Shown: positions 25,181-34,546 of the stretch, one piece after another
Layout of the letters: each line of letters starts with the position of its first letter
How positions within the stretch are numbered: position 1 is the stretch's first letter
Source of the DNA: Pseudomonas psychrophila
Lineage (GTDB): Bacteria > Pseudomonadota > Gammaproteobacteria > Pseudomonadales > Pseudomonadaceae
DNA length: 64,000 bases
NCBI RefSeq assembly: GCF_001043005.1
Contig: NZ_JYKZ01000016.1
Coordinates: forward strand, 1 to 64,000
Reading direction: 5' to 3'
Made by a program: the position numbers and the translations under genes
Notes under the pieces: model-generated
Seen by the model: the letters and a program-made list of their open reading frames with translations, nothing else
Told to the model about the DNA's origin: nothing
Databases searched by the model: none

Positions 25181-25373
25181 GTTCCTGCGATTCAGAAAAA
25201 ACTCCCACGGCTCTACCTCACCACTCTTGCAGCTTTTTTTGCCTATTGCCTGCAGCTTCGCTCACAAGAGCGACTCAGCGTCCTACACCATCCCCTGACT
25301 AAATGCTAGAATCCCCGCCCATCATGCGGTCATTCTTCGTTTTGGCCGAACATTCCTTCAAACAGTGCATCCC

Positions 25374-26768
25374 ATGCTGAAGAAGCTGTTCCAGTCATTC
25401 CGTTCTCCCAAGCGTCGTACGCAACAACTGCGCAGCACCCCTGAAGTGCTCAACAGCAGCCAACATTCGCTGCAACGTGCCCAGTTCAGCCGCTACGCGG
25501 TCAACATTGTCGAGCGCCTGCAGAACGCCGGTTACCAGGCCTATCTGGTAGGCGGTTGCGTACGCGACATGCTGCTCAACATCACGCCAAAAGACTTTGA
25601 CGTCGCCACAAGCGCCACGCCTGAACAAGTGCGCGCCGAGTTTCGTAATGCGCGAATCATCGGTCGACGTTTCAAGTTGGTGCACATCCACTTTGGTCGC
25701 GAAATCATTGAAGTCGCCACCTTCCGTGCCAATCACCCGCAAAACGACGAAGAGGAAGACAGCAACCAGTCCTCACGCAACGAAAGCGGGCGCATCTTGC
25801 GCGACAACGTTTACGGCACACTTGAAGAAGACGCCCAGCGTCGTGACTTCACGATCAATGCCCTGTACTACGACCCGGTCAGCGAGCGCATCCTCGATTA
25901 CGCCAATGGCGTACACGATATTCGCAACCGCTTGCTGCGCCTGATTGGCGATCCGCAACAGCGCTATCAGGAAGACCCGGTACGCATGCTGCGCGCAGTG
26001 CGTTTTGCGGCCAAACTCAACTTTGGCATCGAAAAACACACCGCCGAGCCGATTCGCGAACTGGCGCCAATGCTGCGTGAAATTCCGTCTGCGCGGTTGT
26101 TCGAAGAAGTCCTCAAGCTGTTCCTCTCGGGTAACGCTTCAGACACCTTCGAAATGCTGGTTGACCTGCAATTGTTCGATCCTCTGTTCCCGGCCAGCGC
26201 CGAAGCACTGGAACACAATCCGACGTACACCCACACCCTGATCAGCGAAGCCTTGCGCAACACCGATCTGCGGATCAAACAGGGCAAACCGGTAACCCCG
26301 GCCTTCCTGTTTGCTGCCTTGCTCTGGCCTGCCCTGCCGGCCCGTGTATTGCGTCTGCAAGATCAAGGCATGCCGCCCATTCCTGCGATGCAGGAAGCCG
26401 CGCACGAACTGATCGCCGAACAGTGCCAGCGCATTGCCATTCCCAAGCGTTTCACCATGCCGATCCGCGAGATCTGGGACATGCAGGAGCGCCTGCCACG
26501 TCGCAGCGGCAAACGCGCCGACATGTTGCTCGACAACCCGCGCTTCCGTGCCGGCTATGACTTCTTGCTGTTGCGTGAAAGCGCAGGCGAGCAGACCAAT
26601 GGGCTGGGCGAGTGGTGGACCGACTATCAGGACGCCAATGACAGCGGTCGCCGCGACATGATTCGCGACCTGAGCAACGCCAAGGATGACGGCACCGGCC
26701 CTGCACCGCGTAAACGTCGCCGCACCAGCGGTGCCAAGCGCAAACGTAGCGCCGCAGCGGACGAGTAA
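25374..26768 (+). CDS. pcnB: Poly(A) polymerase I
   Basis: Adds 3' poly(A) tails that hasten RNA decay. About 464 residues with the nucleotidyltransferase signature YLVGGCVRD followed by the catalytic acidic pair in KDFDVAT, an RNA-binding helical domain (GDPQQRYQEDPVRMLRAVRF), and a very basic C-terminal tail (PRKRRRTSGAKRKRS) typical of poly(A) polymerases and not of CCA-adding enzymes. I prefer ATG 25374; a GTG nine bases upstream is possible, and neither has a clear ribosome site. folK follows after three bases. Confidence 0.94.
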   Translation: MLKKLFQSFRSPKRRTQQLRSTPEVLNSSQHSLQRAQFSRYAVNIVERLQNAGYQAYLVGGCVRDMLLNITPKDFDVATSATPEQVRAEFRNARIIGRRFKLVHIHFGREIIEVATFRANHPQNDEEEDSNQSSRNESGRILRDNVYGTLEEDAQRRDFTINALYYDPVSERILDYANGVHDIRNRLLRLIGDPQQRYQEDPVRMLRAVRFAAKLNFGIEKHTAEPIRELAPMLREIPSARLFEEVLKLFLSGNASDTFEMLVDLQLFDPLFPASAEALEHNPTYTHTLISEALRNTDLRIKQGKPVTPAFLFAALLWPALPARVLRLQDQGMPPIPAMQEAAHELIAEQCQRIAIPKRFTMPIREIWDMQERLPRRSGKRADMLLDNPRFRAGYDFLLLRESAGEQTNGLGEWWTDYQDANDSGRRDMIRDLSNAKDDGTGPAPRKRRRTSGAKRKRSAAADE

Positions 26769-26771
26769 GCG

Positions 26772-27254
26772 ATGGAGCGTGTCTACATTGGAATGGGCAG
26801 TAACCTGGCTGACCCTGAAGATCAATTGCGCAGTGCCGTCCAGGCACTGGCGCAATTACCTGACTCCCGATTCGTTGGGGTTTCAGGGTTTTACCAAAGC
26901 GATTCATTGCTGCCCGGTCAGCCGCGTTACACCAACGCCGTGGCCGCCATTGACAGTACGCTGCCACCCCTGGATCTGCTCGATGCGCTGCAAGCCATTG
27001 AGCTTGATCAAGGTCGCGAACGCCACGAACGCTGGGGCCCTCGCACGCTGGATCTCGACATTTTGCTGTTTGGCGATCGCCTGATCGACGAACCTCGCCT
27101 CCAAGTCCCGCACTACCACATGCACGCCCGGCCTTTTGTGCTCTACCCACTGGCCGAACTGGCGCCAGCATCGCTAAAACTGGCCGATGGCCGAAGCCTG
27201 TCGCAATTGCTGGCCGACTGCCCATTCATCGGGCTTGAGCGCATCACCGCTTAA
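26772..27254 (+). CDS. folK: 6-hydroxymethyl-7,8-dihydropterin pyrophosphokinase
   Basis: Transfers pyrophosphate from ATP to hydroxymethyl-dihydropterin in folate synthesis, feeding the FolP reaction encoded at 50082-50933. The 160-residue protein begins with the conserved IGMGSNLADP and has the HPPK signature WGPRTLDLDILLFGD with its Mg-binding Asp pair. It starts three bases after the pcnB stop, so the two genes share a transcript. Confidence 0.96.
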   Translation: MERVYIGMGSNLADPEDQLRSAVQALAQLPDSRFVGVSGFYQSDSLLPGQPRYTNAVAAIDSTLPPLDLLDALQAIELDQGRERHERWGPRTLDLDILLFGDRLIDEPRLQVPHYHMHARPFVLYPLAELAPASLKLADGRSLSQLLADCPFIGLERITA

Positions 27255-27371
27255 GCTGAATCGAATCAATACCCGGGTAACACCTTTGCGGTAACACCCG
27301 GAATTGACTTCCAGTGTCCTCGTCACGACTATAGGCATCCCGCTGCCATCCACAGGATGGCGCAATGTGAA

Positions 27372-27411
27372 AACAGGCTTTATAAGCGCCCTCTATAAAG
27401 GCGTGCCTGTT
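27372..27411 (+). promoter_or_regulatory. Structured leader element before panB
   Basis: A 40-base imperfect inverted repeat: AACAGGC then CTTTATA on the left pair with TATAAAG then GCCTGTT on the right. It sits 65 bases before the panB start in a 221-base spacer. It lacks a T-run, so it is not an intrinsic terminator. Confidence 0.4.
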
Positions 27412-27475
27412 CATAACGATGAATCACACGCGTTACTCGCAGTGGTTATCACACTGCCTGACGAGGATCCTTTTC

Positions 27476-28276
27476 ATGCCAGCTATTACCCTGACCACCC
27501 TGCAAAGCCTTAAGCAGAAGGGTGAAAAAATCACCATGCTGACGTGCTATGACGCCACCTTCGCCCACGCCTGCAATCAGGCCGGTGTTGAAGTGCTATT
27601 GGTAGGCGACTCCCTGGGCATGGTTCTACAAGGGCATGACAGCACATTGCCTGTGACGACCGCCGAAATGGCTTACCACGTGGCCTGCGTCAAACGCGGC
27701 AACCAGGATGCGCTGATTCTCGCGGACATGGCCTTCATGGCGAATGCGACCCTGGAACAAAGCCTGAACAACAGTGCGCTGCTGATGAAAGCCGGCGCAC
27801 ACATGGTCAAAGTCGAAGGCGCCGTGTGGCTCGCCGAATCGATCCGCGCCATGACCGAGCGCGGTATCCCTGTATGCGCGCACATGGGCCTGACCCCGCA
27901 GACAGTGAACGTGCTGGGCGGTTACAAAGTTCAGGGACGCAACGAAAACCAGGCGCGCCAGATGCGTGCTGATGCCATTGCCCTGGAGCAAGCAGGCGCA
28001 GCCATGCTGCTGCTTGAATGCGTACCGAGCGAACTGGCCGCTGAAATCACCCACGCGGTAAAAATCCCGGTGATCGGCATTGGTGCAGGCAGTGACACAG
28101 ACGGCCAGGTCCTGGTTCTGCACGACATGCTCGGCCTTTCTCTGACCGGGCGCGTGCCCAAGTTCGTGAAAAACTTCATGACCGGCCAGCCTGACATCCA
28201 GTCCGCCCTGAGTGCCTACGTAACAGAAGTCAAAGCCGTCAGTTTTCCTGCTACCGAACACGGGTTCTCTGCATGA
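27476..28276 (+). CDS. panB: 3-methyl-2-oxobutanoate hydroxymethyltransferase
   Basis: First committed step of pantothenate synthesis: transfers a hydroxymethyl group from methylene-tetrahydrofolate to 2-oxoisovalerate, an intermediate from the ilv pathway. The 266-residue TIM-barrel protein shows LLVGDSLGMVLQGH and GIGAGSDTDGQVLVLHD, including the Mg-binding Asp and the catalytic Glu region. I use ATG 27476 because GAGGA lies eight bases before it; an earlier ATG lies in the spacer. The end overlaps panC by four bases. Confidence 0.96.
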   Translation: MPAITLTTLQSLKQKGEKITMLTCYDATFAHACNQAGVEVLLVGDSLGMVLQGHDSTLPVTTAEMAYHVACVKRGNQDALILADMAFMANATLEQSLNNSALLMKAGAHMVKVEGAVWLAESIRAMTERGIPVCAHMGLTPQTVNVLGGYKVQGRNENQARQMRADAIALEQAGAAMLLLECVPSELAAEITHAVKIPVIGIGAGSDTDGQVLVLHDMLGLSLTGRVPKFVKNFMTGQPDIQSALSAYVTEVKAVSFPATEHGFSA

Positions 28277-29133
28277 ACACAGTTAAAACCGTTCGCGAGT
28301 TGCGCGCCGTTATCGCCCGCGCACGTCGTGAAGGCAAACAAATAGCCCTGGTTCCGACCATGGGCAATCTGCACAGCGGTCATGGCGCTCTCGTCACCAC
28401 CGCCGCGCAACAGGCTGACTTTGTGGTGGCGAGCATTTTTGTGAACCCGCTGCAATTTGGTGCCAACGAAGATCTCGCCACCTATCCGCGCACACTGGCT
28501 GCCGATCAGGAAAGACTCCTGCAGGCGGGCTGCCACTTGCTGTTCGCCCCGACCGTCGAGGAGATGTACCCCAACGGCATGGAGGGCCTGACACGTGTTA
28601 CCGCCGCCAAGCTGAGCAATGAGCTGTGCGGCAGCCGCCGTCCGGGGCATTTCGATGGCGTGACCACTGTTGTCAGTAAACTGTTCAACATGGTTCAGCC
28701 TGATCTGGCGATCTTTGGGCAAAAAGACTACCAACAGTTGGCTGTCATTCGCGCAATGGTCAACGACCTCAACTTTCCGGTCCAGATCATCAGCGAACCG
28801 ACCGTACGCGCCGAAGACGGTCTGGCCCTGTCTTCGCGCAATGGCTACTTGAGCGAAGAACAGCGAGCCCTGGCACCAGCGCTGTACCGCCATCTGAGCG
28901 AGATGGCCCACGCCATTGAAGCCGGTGAGCGCGATTACCCGGCGCTGATCAGTCAGCACCTGGCGCAGATCGAAGCGATTGGTTTTCGTCCCGACTACCT
29001 GGAAGTGCGTCACGCGCAGACCTTGCTCCCGGCGCAATCCACTGATCGCGATCTGGTGATTCTGGTCGCAGCTTTTATGGGCGCCACCCGTTTAATCGAC
29101 AACGTGCACTTAAACCTCGACAGCGCACTCTGA
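28273..29133 (+). CDS. panC: Pantothenate synthetase
   Basis: Joins pantoate and beta-alanine using ATP. The 286 residues contain the nucleotidyl-transferase motifs PTMGNLHSGHGAL (HxGH), FGQKDYQQL and SSRNGYLS. It overlaps panB through ATGA. The aspartate decarboxylase gene panD, which follows panC in P. aeruginosa, is not present here: only 263 bases separate panC from pgi. Confidence 0.96.
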   Translation: MNTVKTVRELRAVIARARREGKQIALVPTMGNLHSGHGALVTTAAQQADFVVASIFVNPLQFGANEDLATYPRTLAADQERLLQAGCHLLFAPTVEEMYPNGMEGLTRVTAAKLSNELCGSRRPGHFDGVTTVVSKLFNMVQPDLAIFGQKDYQQLAVIRAMVNDLNFPVQIISEPTVRAEDGLALSSRNGYLSEEQRALAPALYRHLSEMAHAIEAGERDYPALISQHLAQIEAIGFRPDYLEVRHAQTLLPAQSTDRDLVILVAAFMGATRLIDNVHLNLDSAL

Positions 29134-29396
29134 CAGAGCTGCCTGTGCGGAACCGCGGAATGACCCGCACCCAACAAGAAACACTGAAACGTTTCATCTA
29201 ATGTGACGTAACTGTGACAAAAGTTACTTCGCGATGTCAGACAAAGCCAAGACAGAAGTAGGCGCGAAGGTTACTGTAATCGCCCTGCTTCTAGCTGACG
29301 TGCAGAATCAGACCCCCGAACACCTGAATACTAAAAAACAGATGTCGGTGTTTTCAGTGTCCAAAAGCAGTTCAAGCAAAAAGGATATCCGCAGCG

Positions 29397-31061
29397 ATGG
29401 CGTACTACCGCACTCCTCATGACGTTACCGCTCTGCCCGCTTGGCAAGCGTTGAAACTCCACCGTGCCGGCATGCAAAATTTCAGCATGCGCGATGCGTT
29501 TAACAGCAACCCAAAACGCTTTGAAGAATTTACGCTGAGCAGTTGCGGGCTGTTTCTGGACTACTCGAAAAACCTGATCAACAACGAAACCCGCGACCTG
29601 CTGGTTAATCTCGCCAATGAGGTTGATCTCAAAGGCGCGATCAAGTCGCTGTTTGGTGGCGAGATCGTCAACGCCTCTGAAGGTCGTCCGGCCTTGCACA
29701 CCGCGCTGCGTCGCCCGGTTGCCGACAAACTGTCGGTGAACGGCGTGAACATCATGCCCGAGGTGCATAAAGTCCTGAACCAGATGACCGAGCTGGTCGG
29801 CAGGATTCACGACGGCCTGTGGCGCGGCTACACCGAAAAGCCAATCACCGACATCGTCAACATCGGCATTGGTGGTTCTTTCCTGGGTCCCGAGCTGGTC
29901 TCTGAAGCCCTGTTGTCCTACGCCCAAAAAGGCGTGCGTTGCCACTACCTCGCGAACATTGACGGCAGTGAGTTCCATGAACTGACCGCCAAGCTGCGTG
30001 CCGAAACCACGCTGTTTATCGTTTCGTCGAAATCCTTCAACACCCTCGAAACCTTAAAAAATGCCCAGGCAGCTCGGGCATGGTACTTGGCTCAGGGTGG
30101 CTCCGAAGCTGAGCTGCATCGCCACTTCATCGCCGTATCGAGCAACAACGCGGCGGCTGTTGCCTTCGGCATTCGCGAAGAGAATATCTTCCCGATGTGG
30201 GATTGGGTTGGCGGGCGCTACTCGCTGTGGTCAGCCATCGGTTTGCCAATCGCGCTGGCAATCGGCATGTCCAACTTCAAGGAGCTGCTGTCCGGTGCCT
30301 ACAGCATGGACCAGCACTTCCAGACTGCGCCGTTCGAACAGAACATGCCTGTTCTGATGGCTGCACTGGGTGTTTGGTATGGCAACTTCTGGGGCTCGCA
30401 AAGCCACGCGATCCTGCCGTATGACCACTACCTGCGTAACATCACCAAGCACTTGCAACAGCTGGACATGGAGTCCAACGGCAAGAGCGTGCGCCAGGAC
30501 GGCACTCCTGTGTCCACCGACACTGGCCCGGTCATCTGGGGCGGCGTGGGCTGCAACGGTCAGCACGCGTATCACCAGTTGCTGCATCAAGGTACTCAAC
30601 TGATCCCGGCCGACTTTATCGTGCCGATTGTCAGCTTTAACCCGGTGGCTGATCACCATCAGTGGCTGTACGCCAACTGCCTGTCGCAAAGCCAGGCGCT
30701 GATGCTGGGTAAAACCCGCGAAGAAGCCGAAACAGAATTGCGCGACAAAGGCATGTCCGAAGAAGAGGTGCAAAAACTTGCACCGCACAAGGTGATTCCG
30801 GGCAATCGTCCGAGCAATACCCTGGTGGTTGAACGTATCAGCCCGCGTCGTCTGGGCGCACTGGTTGCGCTGTACGAGCACAAGGTCTTTGTGCAGAGCG
30901 TGATCTGGGGCATCAACGCCTTCGACCAATGGGGCGTTGAACTGGGCAAGGAACTGGGCAAGGGCGTCTACAACCGCCTGACCGGTACCCAGGAAGAGCC
31001 TGCTGACGATGCGTCGACCCAAGGTCTGATCAACTACTTCCGCGGCCGTCATCGCGGTTGA
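29397..31061 (+). CDS. pgi: Glucose-6-phosphate isomerase
   Basis: Interconverts glucose-6-phosphate and fructose-6-phosphate; in Pseudomonas it works mainly toward gluconeogenesis and the cyclic Entner-Doudoroff route. The 554 residues include the phosphate-binding SSKSFNTLET, the signature region around GGRYSLWSAIGLP, and the catalytic segments SNGKSVR and the C-terminal GVELGKELGK. A strong hairpin follows the stop. Confidence 0.97.
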   Translation: MAYYRTPHDVTALPAWQALKLHRAGMQNFSMRDAFNSNPKRFEEFTLSSCGLFLDYSKNLINNETRDLLVNLANEVDLKGAIKSLFGGEIVNASEGRPALHTALRRPVADKLSVNGVNIMPEVHKVLNQMTELVGRIHDGLWRGYTEKPITDIVNIGIGGSFLGPELVSEALLSYAQKGVRCHYLANIDGSEFHELTAKLRAETTLFIVSSKSFNTLETLKNAQAARAWYLAQGGSEAELHRHFIAVSSNNAAAVAFGIREENIFPMWDWVGGRYSLWSAIGLPIALAIGMSNFKELLSGAYSMDQHFQTAPFEQNMPVLMAALGVWYGNFWGSQSHAILPYDHYLRNITKHLQQLDMESNGKSVRQDGTPVSTDTGPVIWGGVGCNGQHAYHQLLHQGTQLIPADFIVPIVSFNPVADHHQWLYANCLSQSQALMLGKTREEAETELRDKGMSEEEVQKLAPHKVIPGNRPSNTLVVERISPRRLGALVALYEHKVFVQSVIWGINAFDQWGVELGKELGKGVYNRLTGTQEEPADDASTQGLINYFRGRHRG

Positions 31062-31067
31062 TTGATA

Positions 31068-31095
31068 GCCAGCCAGTCTTCACAGACTGGCTGGC
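31068..31095 (+). terminator. Hairpin after pgi
   Basis: Perfect twelve-base stem GCCAGCCAGTCT/AGACTGGCTGGC with a four-base loop, six bases past the pgi stop. No T-run follows, so its termination strength is uncertain. The downstream gene starts 18 bases later. Confidence 0.6.
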
Positions 31096-31113
31096 ATCAT
31101 CGAGAAAGGCATC

Positions 31114-31983
31114 ATGGAACTTATCCGCCGCCCCATCGAACGCCAGATCATGAGCCTGACCGGCCTTTCACTCGGTCAACTCGACCTCGAAAACCCCAAA
31201 GGCGATCCCGGCCTATTCGGCCCGGACTCCATCAGTTGGCAGGTACATGGTGATTTCACCAGCATGCTGATTGGCGGTATCAGCGCCTTGATGCTGCAAG
31301 CCTTGCATCCACTGGCCCTGGCCGGGGTGTGGGACCACTCCAATTTTCGTCAGGACATGCTGGGTCGGTTACGTCGCACCGGGCAGTTCATTTCGGGTAC
31401 CACTTTCGGCGCCACCGGCGATGCCAATTGGTTGATCGACAAGGTACGTACCATCCACCTGCAAGTCACCGGCACCGGCCTTGATGGTCGACCCTATGCC
31501 GCCAGCGACCCCGAGTTGCTGACGTGGGTGCATGTCGCCGAAGTCAGCAACTTCCTCGCCGCCCATCTGCGCTATCGCAACCCCCGTTTATCCGGTGCCG
31601 ATCAGGATCGTTACTACGACGAAATCGCCATGATCGCTGAACGCCTGGGCGCTACAAACGTACCTCGCTCACGCCAGCACATCGCCGATTACCTCCAAGA
31701 CGTACGCCCGCAACTGCGCTGTGATGAGCGTAGTCACGAGGTGATCCGCCTGCTGCTTAACGCGCCCTCCCCCAGCCTGTTGGCCAAACCCTTTGGCGCG
31801 CTGATGATGAAGGCAGGGATTGATTTGCTGCCCGACTGGGCCAGCGATCAATTGGGGCTGCATCAGCACCCTCTGGTTCGCAAACTGGTGCGCGCTGAAG
31901 TGAACAGCACCGCGCCGGTCCTGCGCTGGGCCGTGCGCAATGGCTCGGTGCAACGTGCACGGCGGCGCATGGGGCTTGGCTGA
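31114..31983 (+). CDS. MpaB/DUF2236 family oxygenase-like protein
   Basis: A 289-residue protein of the DUF2236 family, related to latex-clearing protein Lcp and fungal MpaB, which bind heme b and cleave C=C bonds with oxygen. Helical throughout, with LMLQALHPLALAGVWDHSNF containing a candidate heme-ligand His, and R residues in MLGRLRRTGQF. No signal peptide or membrane span is evident. The physiological substrate in Pseudomonas is not known. An AAAGG ribosome site precedes the ATG. Confidence 0.78.
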   Translation: MELIRRPIERQIMSLTGLSLGQLDLENPKGDPGLFGPDSISWQVHGDFTSMLIGGISALMLQALHPLALAGVWDHSNFRQDMLGRLRRTGQFISGTTFGATGDANWLIDKVRTIHLQVTGTGLDGRPYAASDPELLTWVHVAEVSNFLAAHLRYRNPRLSGADQDRYYDEIAMIAERLGATNVPRSRQHIADYLQDVRPQLRCDERSHEVIRLLLNAPSPSLLAKPFGALMMKAGIDLLPDWASDQLGLHQHPLVRKLVRAEVNSTAPVLRWAVRNGSVQRARRRMGLG

Positions 31984-32101
31984 CATTCTCTGCGGTGGTC
32001 GTGCGCGAGCGAGCTGCCCGCGATGAAGTCGATACCGATTTATGACACCATGCCAGCCTGATTCTGAGCTCTGCACTCCAAGAATAAAGAGGACTCAAGC
32101 A

Positions 32102-33283
32102 ATGCAAGACGTCGTTATCGTTGCCGCTACCCGCACTGCAGTGGGCAGTTTTCAAGGCTCGCTGGCCCATGTACCCGCCGTTGAACTGGGCGCTGCGGTC
32201 ATTCGTCAGCTACTGGCGCAGACCGGGCTGGATGGCACTCAGGTCGATGAAGTGATCATGGGCCAGGTGCTGACCGCCGGCGCCGGACAAAACCCTGCTC
32301 GCCAGGCTGCAATCAAGGCCGGCCTGCCCTTCGCTGTTCCTGCCCTGACCCTGAACAAGGTCTGCGGCTCGGGCCTCAAGGCCTTGCACCTGGCAGCCCA
32401 GGCGATTCGTTGCGGCGATGCTGAAGTGATCATCGCTGGCGGCCAGGAAAACATGAGCCTGTCCAACTACATCATGCCCGGCGCCCGCACCGGCCTGCGC
32501 ATGGGGCACGCCCAGATCGTCGACACCATGATCAGCGATGGCCTGTGGGATGCGTTCAACGATTACCACATGGGCATAACCGCCGAGAACCTTGTGGATA
32601 AGTACGGCATCAGCCGTGAAGCGCAAGACGCCTTTGCCGCCGCCTCACAGCAAAAAGCCACGGCAGCCATTGAAGCCGGGCGCTTTGTCGATGAGATCAC
32701 CCCCATCCTGATCCCGCAGCGCAAAGGCGATCCGATAGCCTTCGCCACCGACGAACAGCCTCGCGCAGGCACCACTGCCGAGTCGCTGGCCAAGCTGCGT
32801 CCAGCCTTCAAGAAGGACGGCTCCGTGACCGCGGGCAATGCATCCTCACTCAATGACGGCGCAGCCGCAGTGATGCTGATGAGCGCCACCAAAGCCAAGG
32901 CCCTTGGCTTACCCGTGCTGGCTAAAATCGCCGCCTACGCCAACGCGGGCGTTGACCCGGCCATCATGGGCATCGGCCCTGTCAGCGCCACTCAGCGCTG
33001 CCTGAGCAAGGCAGGTTGGAGCTTTGAGCAACTGGACCTGATCGAAGCCAACGAAGCGTTTGCCGCGCAAGCGCTGGCAGTGGGTAAAGAGTTGGACTGG
33101 GACGCGAGCAAGGTCAACGTCAACGGTGGCGCTATTGCCATTGGCCATCCGATTGGAGCATCGGGTTGCCGTATCCTCGTCACCCTGCTCCACGAAATGA
33201 TCAAGCGCGACGGGAAAAAAGGCCTGGCAACCCTGTGCATTGGCGGTGGCCAGGGCGTGGCGCTGGCGATCGAGCGGGAGTAA
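32102..33283 (+). CDS. Acetyl-CoA acetyltransferase (thiolase)
   Basis: Thiolase II of 393 residues, catalysing condensation of two acetyl-CoA or the reverse. The nucleophile Cys88 lies in NKVCGSGLKAL, the active His in NGGAIAIGHPIGASG, and the second Cys in LCIGGGQG. Such enzymes are often named atoB or phaA, but no PHA or ketone-body genes adjoin, so the pathway is unclear. I start at ATG 32102 (MQDVVIV) with GAGGA nine bases upstream; an earlier in-frame ATG is unlikely. A REP repeat follows. Confidence 0.94.
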   Translation: MQDVVIVAATRTAVGSFQGSLAHVPAVELGAAVIRQLLAQTGLDGTQVDEVIMGQVLTAGAGQNPARQAAIKAGLPFAVPALTLNKVCGSGLKALHLAAQAIRCGDAEVIIAGGQENMSLSNYIMPGARTGLRMGHAQIVDTMISDGLWDAFNDYHMGITAENLVDKYGISREAQDAFAAASQQKATAAIEAGRFVDEITPILIPQRKGDPIAFATDEQPRAGTTAESLAKLRPAFKKDGSVTAGNASSLNDGAAAVMLMSATKAKALGLPVLAKIAAYANAGVDPAIMGIGPVSATQRCLSKAGWSFEQLDLIEANEAFAAQALAVGKELDWDASKVNVNGGAIAIGHPIGASGCRILVTLLHEMIKRDGKKGLATLCIGGGQGVALAIERE

Positions 33284-33293
33284 CCACACACCC

Positions 33294-33380
33294 TGTAGGA
33301 GCGGGCTTGCTCGCGATGCAGACTAGTCGGTCTGTCGGTCAAGCCGCGCGGATACGATCGCGAGCAAGCCCGCTCCCACA
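33294..33380. repeat. REP-type inverted repeat pair
   Basis: Arms TGTAGGAGCGGGCTTGCTCG (plus CGAT) at 33294-33317 and the exact type of reverse complement at 33357-33380 flank about 39 bases. This GGAGCGGGCTTGCTCGCGA unit is the common REP family of fluorescens/putida-group pseudomonads. A decayed copy may lie at about 31993-32030. Confidence 0.88.
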
Positions 33381-33445
33381 CTGAAGTTTCGTACACCCTA
33401 TTCTGCTAAACTGCCGCGCCTTATCTGTCCCCCAAGGCGCATCGC

Positions 33446-34459
33446 ATGTCTTCCTTGAATCAGGCGCTGCGCGCCGCCCTCGATAACCGTCAAGAGCTGT
33501 TGGCCGAGCTGCATGCTCAAAGCACTGACTGCTATCGCCTGTTCCACGGCAGCCAGGAAGGCGCTGGCGGTCTGACCATCGACCGTTACGGCCCGCAACT
33601 GCTGGTGCAAAGCTTTCATCAACGCCTTGAGCGCGATGATTTGCTGCAACTGCACGACGCAATCAATCGTCACTTGGGTCTAGACCTGTTGCTGGTTTAC
33701 AACGACCGCTCCCAGGGCAATTCGCGCATTGATCGTGAAGACACCGTATACCGCGCCGAAGATGTCGCACTTGAAGATACCGTCGGCCACGAATGGGGTC
33801 TGAAGTACCGCGTGCGCGGGCGCCATGCAGGGCAAGACCCCCTGTTGTTTCTCGACCTGCGCAACGCTCGCGGCTGGGTCAAGCAACACAGTGCCGGCAA
33901 AAGCGTACTCAACCTGTTCTCCTACACCTGCGGCGTGGGCCTGAGTGCGGCGGCAGGTGGCGCGAGTGAAGTCTGCAACCTCGATTTCGCCGAAGGCAAC
34001 CTGGCGGTGGGCCGGGAAAACGGTCTGCTGAATCCTCAACTGCCCAAAATGAAGTTCGTGCAGTCCGACTATTTTGCAGCCATCCGCCAACTGGCCGGCC
34101 TGCCGATTATTCAACGCCGTCACAAGCTGCCCGCCTACCCGCGACTGGATCAGCGCGAATATGACCTGGTGCTGCTTGACCCGCCAGCATGGGCCAAAAG
34201 TGCATTCGGCACAGTCGATCTGCTGCGCGATTACCAAAGCCTGCTCAAGCCTGCTGTATTGACCACCGCACCAGACGGCGTGCTGATCTGTTGCAACAAC
34301 CTGGCGAAAGTCAGCATGGACGACTGGCGCGAACAGGTTTTGCGCTGCGCAGAGAAGGCGGGCCGTCCGGTTCGCGATTGGCAGGTCTTGACCCCGGCCA
34401 GTGACTTCCCGTCCATGGATCAACAACCACCGTTGAAAACGTTGATCCTTCAGTTTTAA
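33446..34459 (+). CDS. RlmI-like class I SAM-dependent methyltransferase
   Basis: A 337-residue methyltransferase resembling the RlmI/RlmK 23S rRNA m5C/m7G family. It has the SAM-binding motif LNLFSYTCGVGLSAAAGG and, as motif IV, LLDPPAWAKSAFG; a Cys pair occurs in LICCNNLAK. The N-terminal part (about 1-100) may be a substrate-recognition domain. The RNA target is not identifiable from sequence. Confidence 0.83.
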   Translation: MSSLNQALRAALDNRQELLAELHAQSTDCYRLFHGSQEGAGGLTIDRYGPQLLVQSFHQRLERDDLLQLHDAINRHLGLDLLLVYNDRSQGNSRIDREDTVYRAEDVALEDTVGHEWGLKYRVRGRHAGQDPLLFLDLRNARGWVKQHSAGKSVLNLFSYTCGVGLSAAAGGASEVCNLDFAEGNLAVGRENGLLNPQLPKMKFVQSDYFAAIRQLAGLPIIQRRHKLPAYPRLDQREYDLVLLDPPAWAKSAFGTVDLLRDYQSLLKPAVLTTAPDGVLICCNNLAKVSMDDWREQVLRCAEKAGRPVRDWQVLTPASDFPSMDQQPPLKTLILQF

Positions 34460-34546
34460 AGCATCCTCTGAATACAGCGTTCGTCTCGGAACCAGAAACG
34501 CGTGCCATACTCAAAGGCACTCCGACTGCTATAGACGACGCCCTAC

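Noticed and set aside
29234..29422. A 62-codon frame on the plus strand running into the start of pgi.
   Set aside because: It overlaps pgi in another frame, is low complexity at its end (Ser/Lys runs), and has no protein-family signal.
31990..32040. A second full REP element before the thiolase gene.
   Set aside because: Only fragments of the REP motif (GCGCGAGCGAGCTGCCCGCGA) are visible without a clean second arm; at most a decayed copy.
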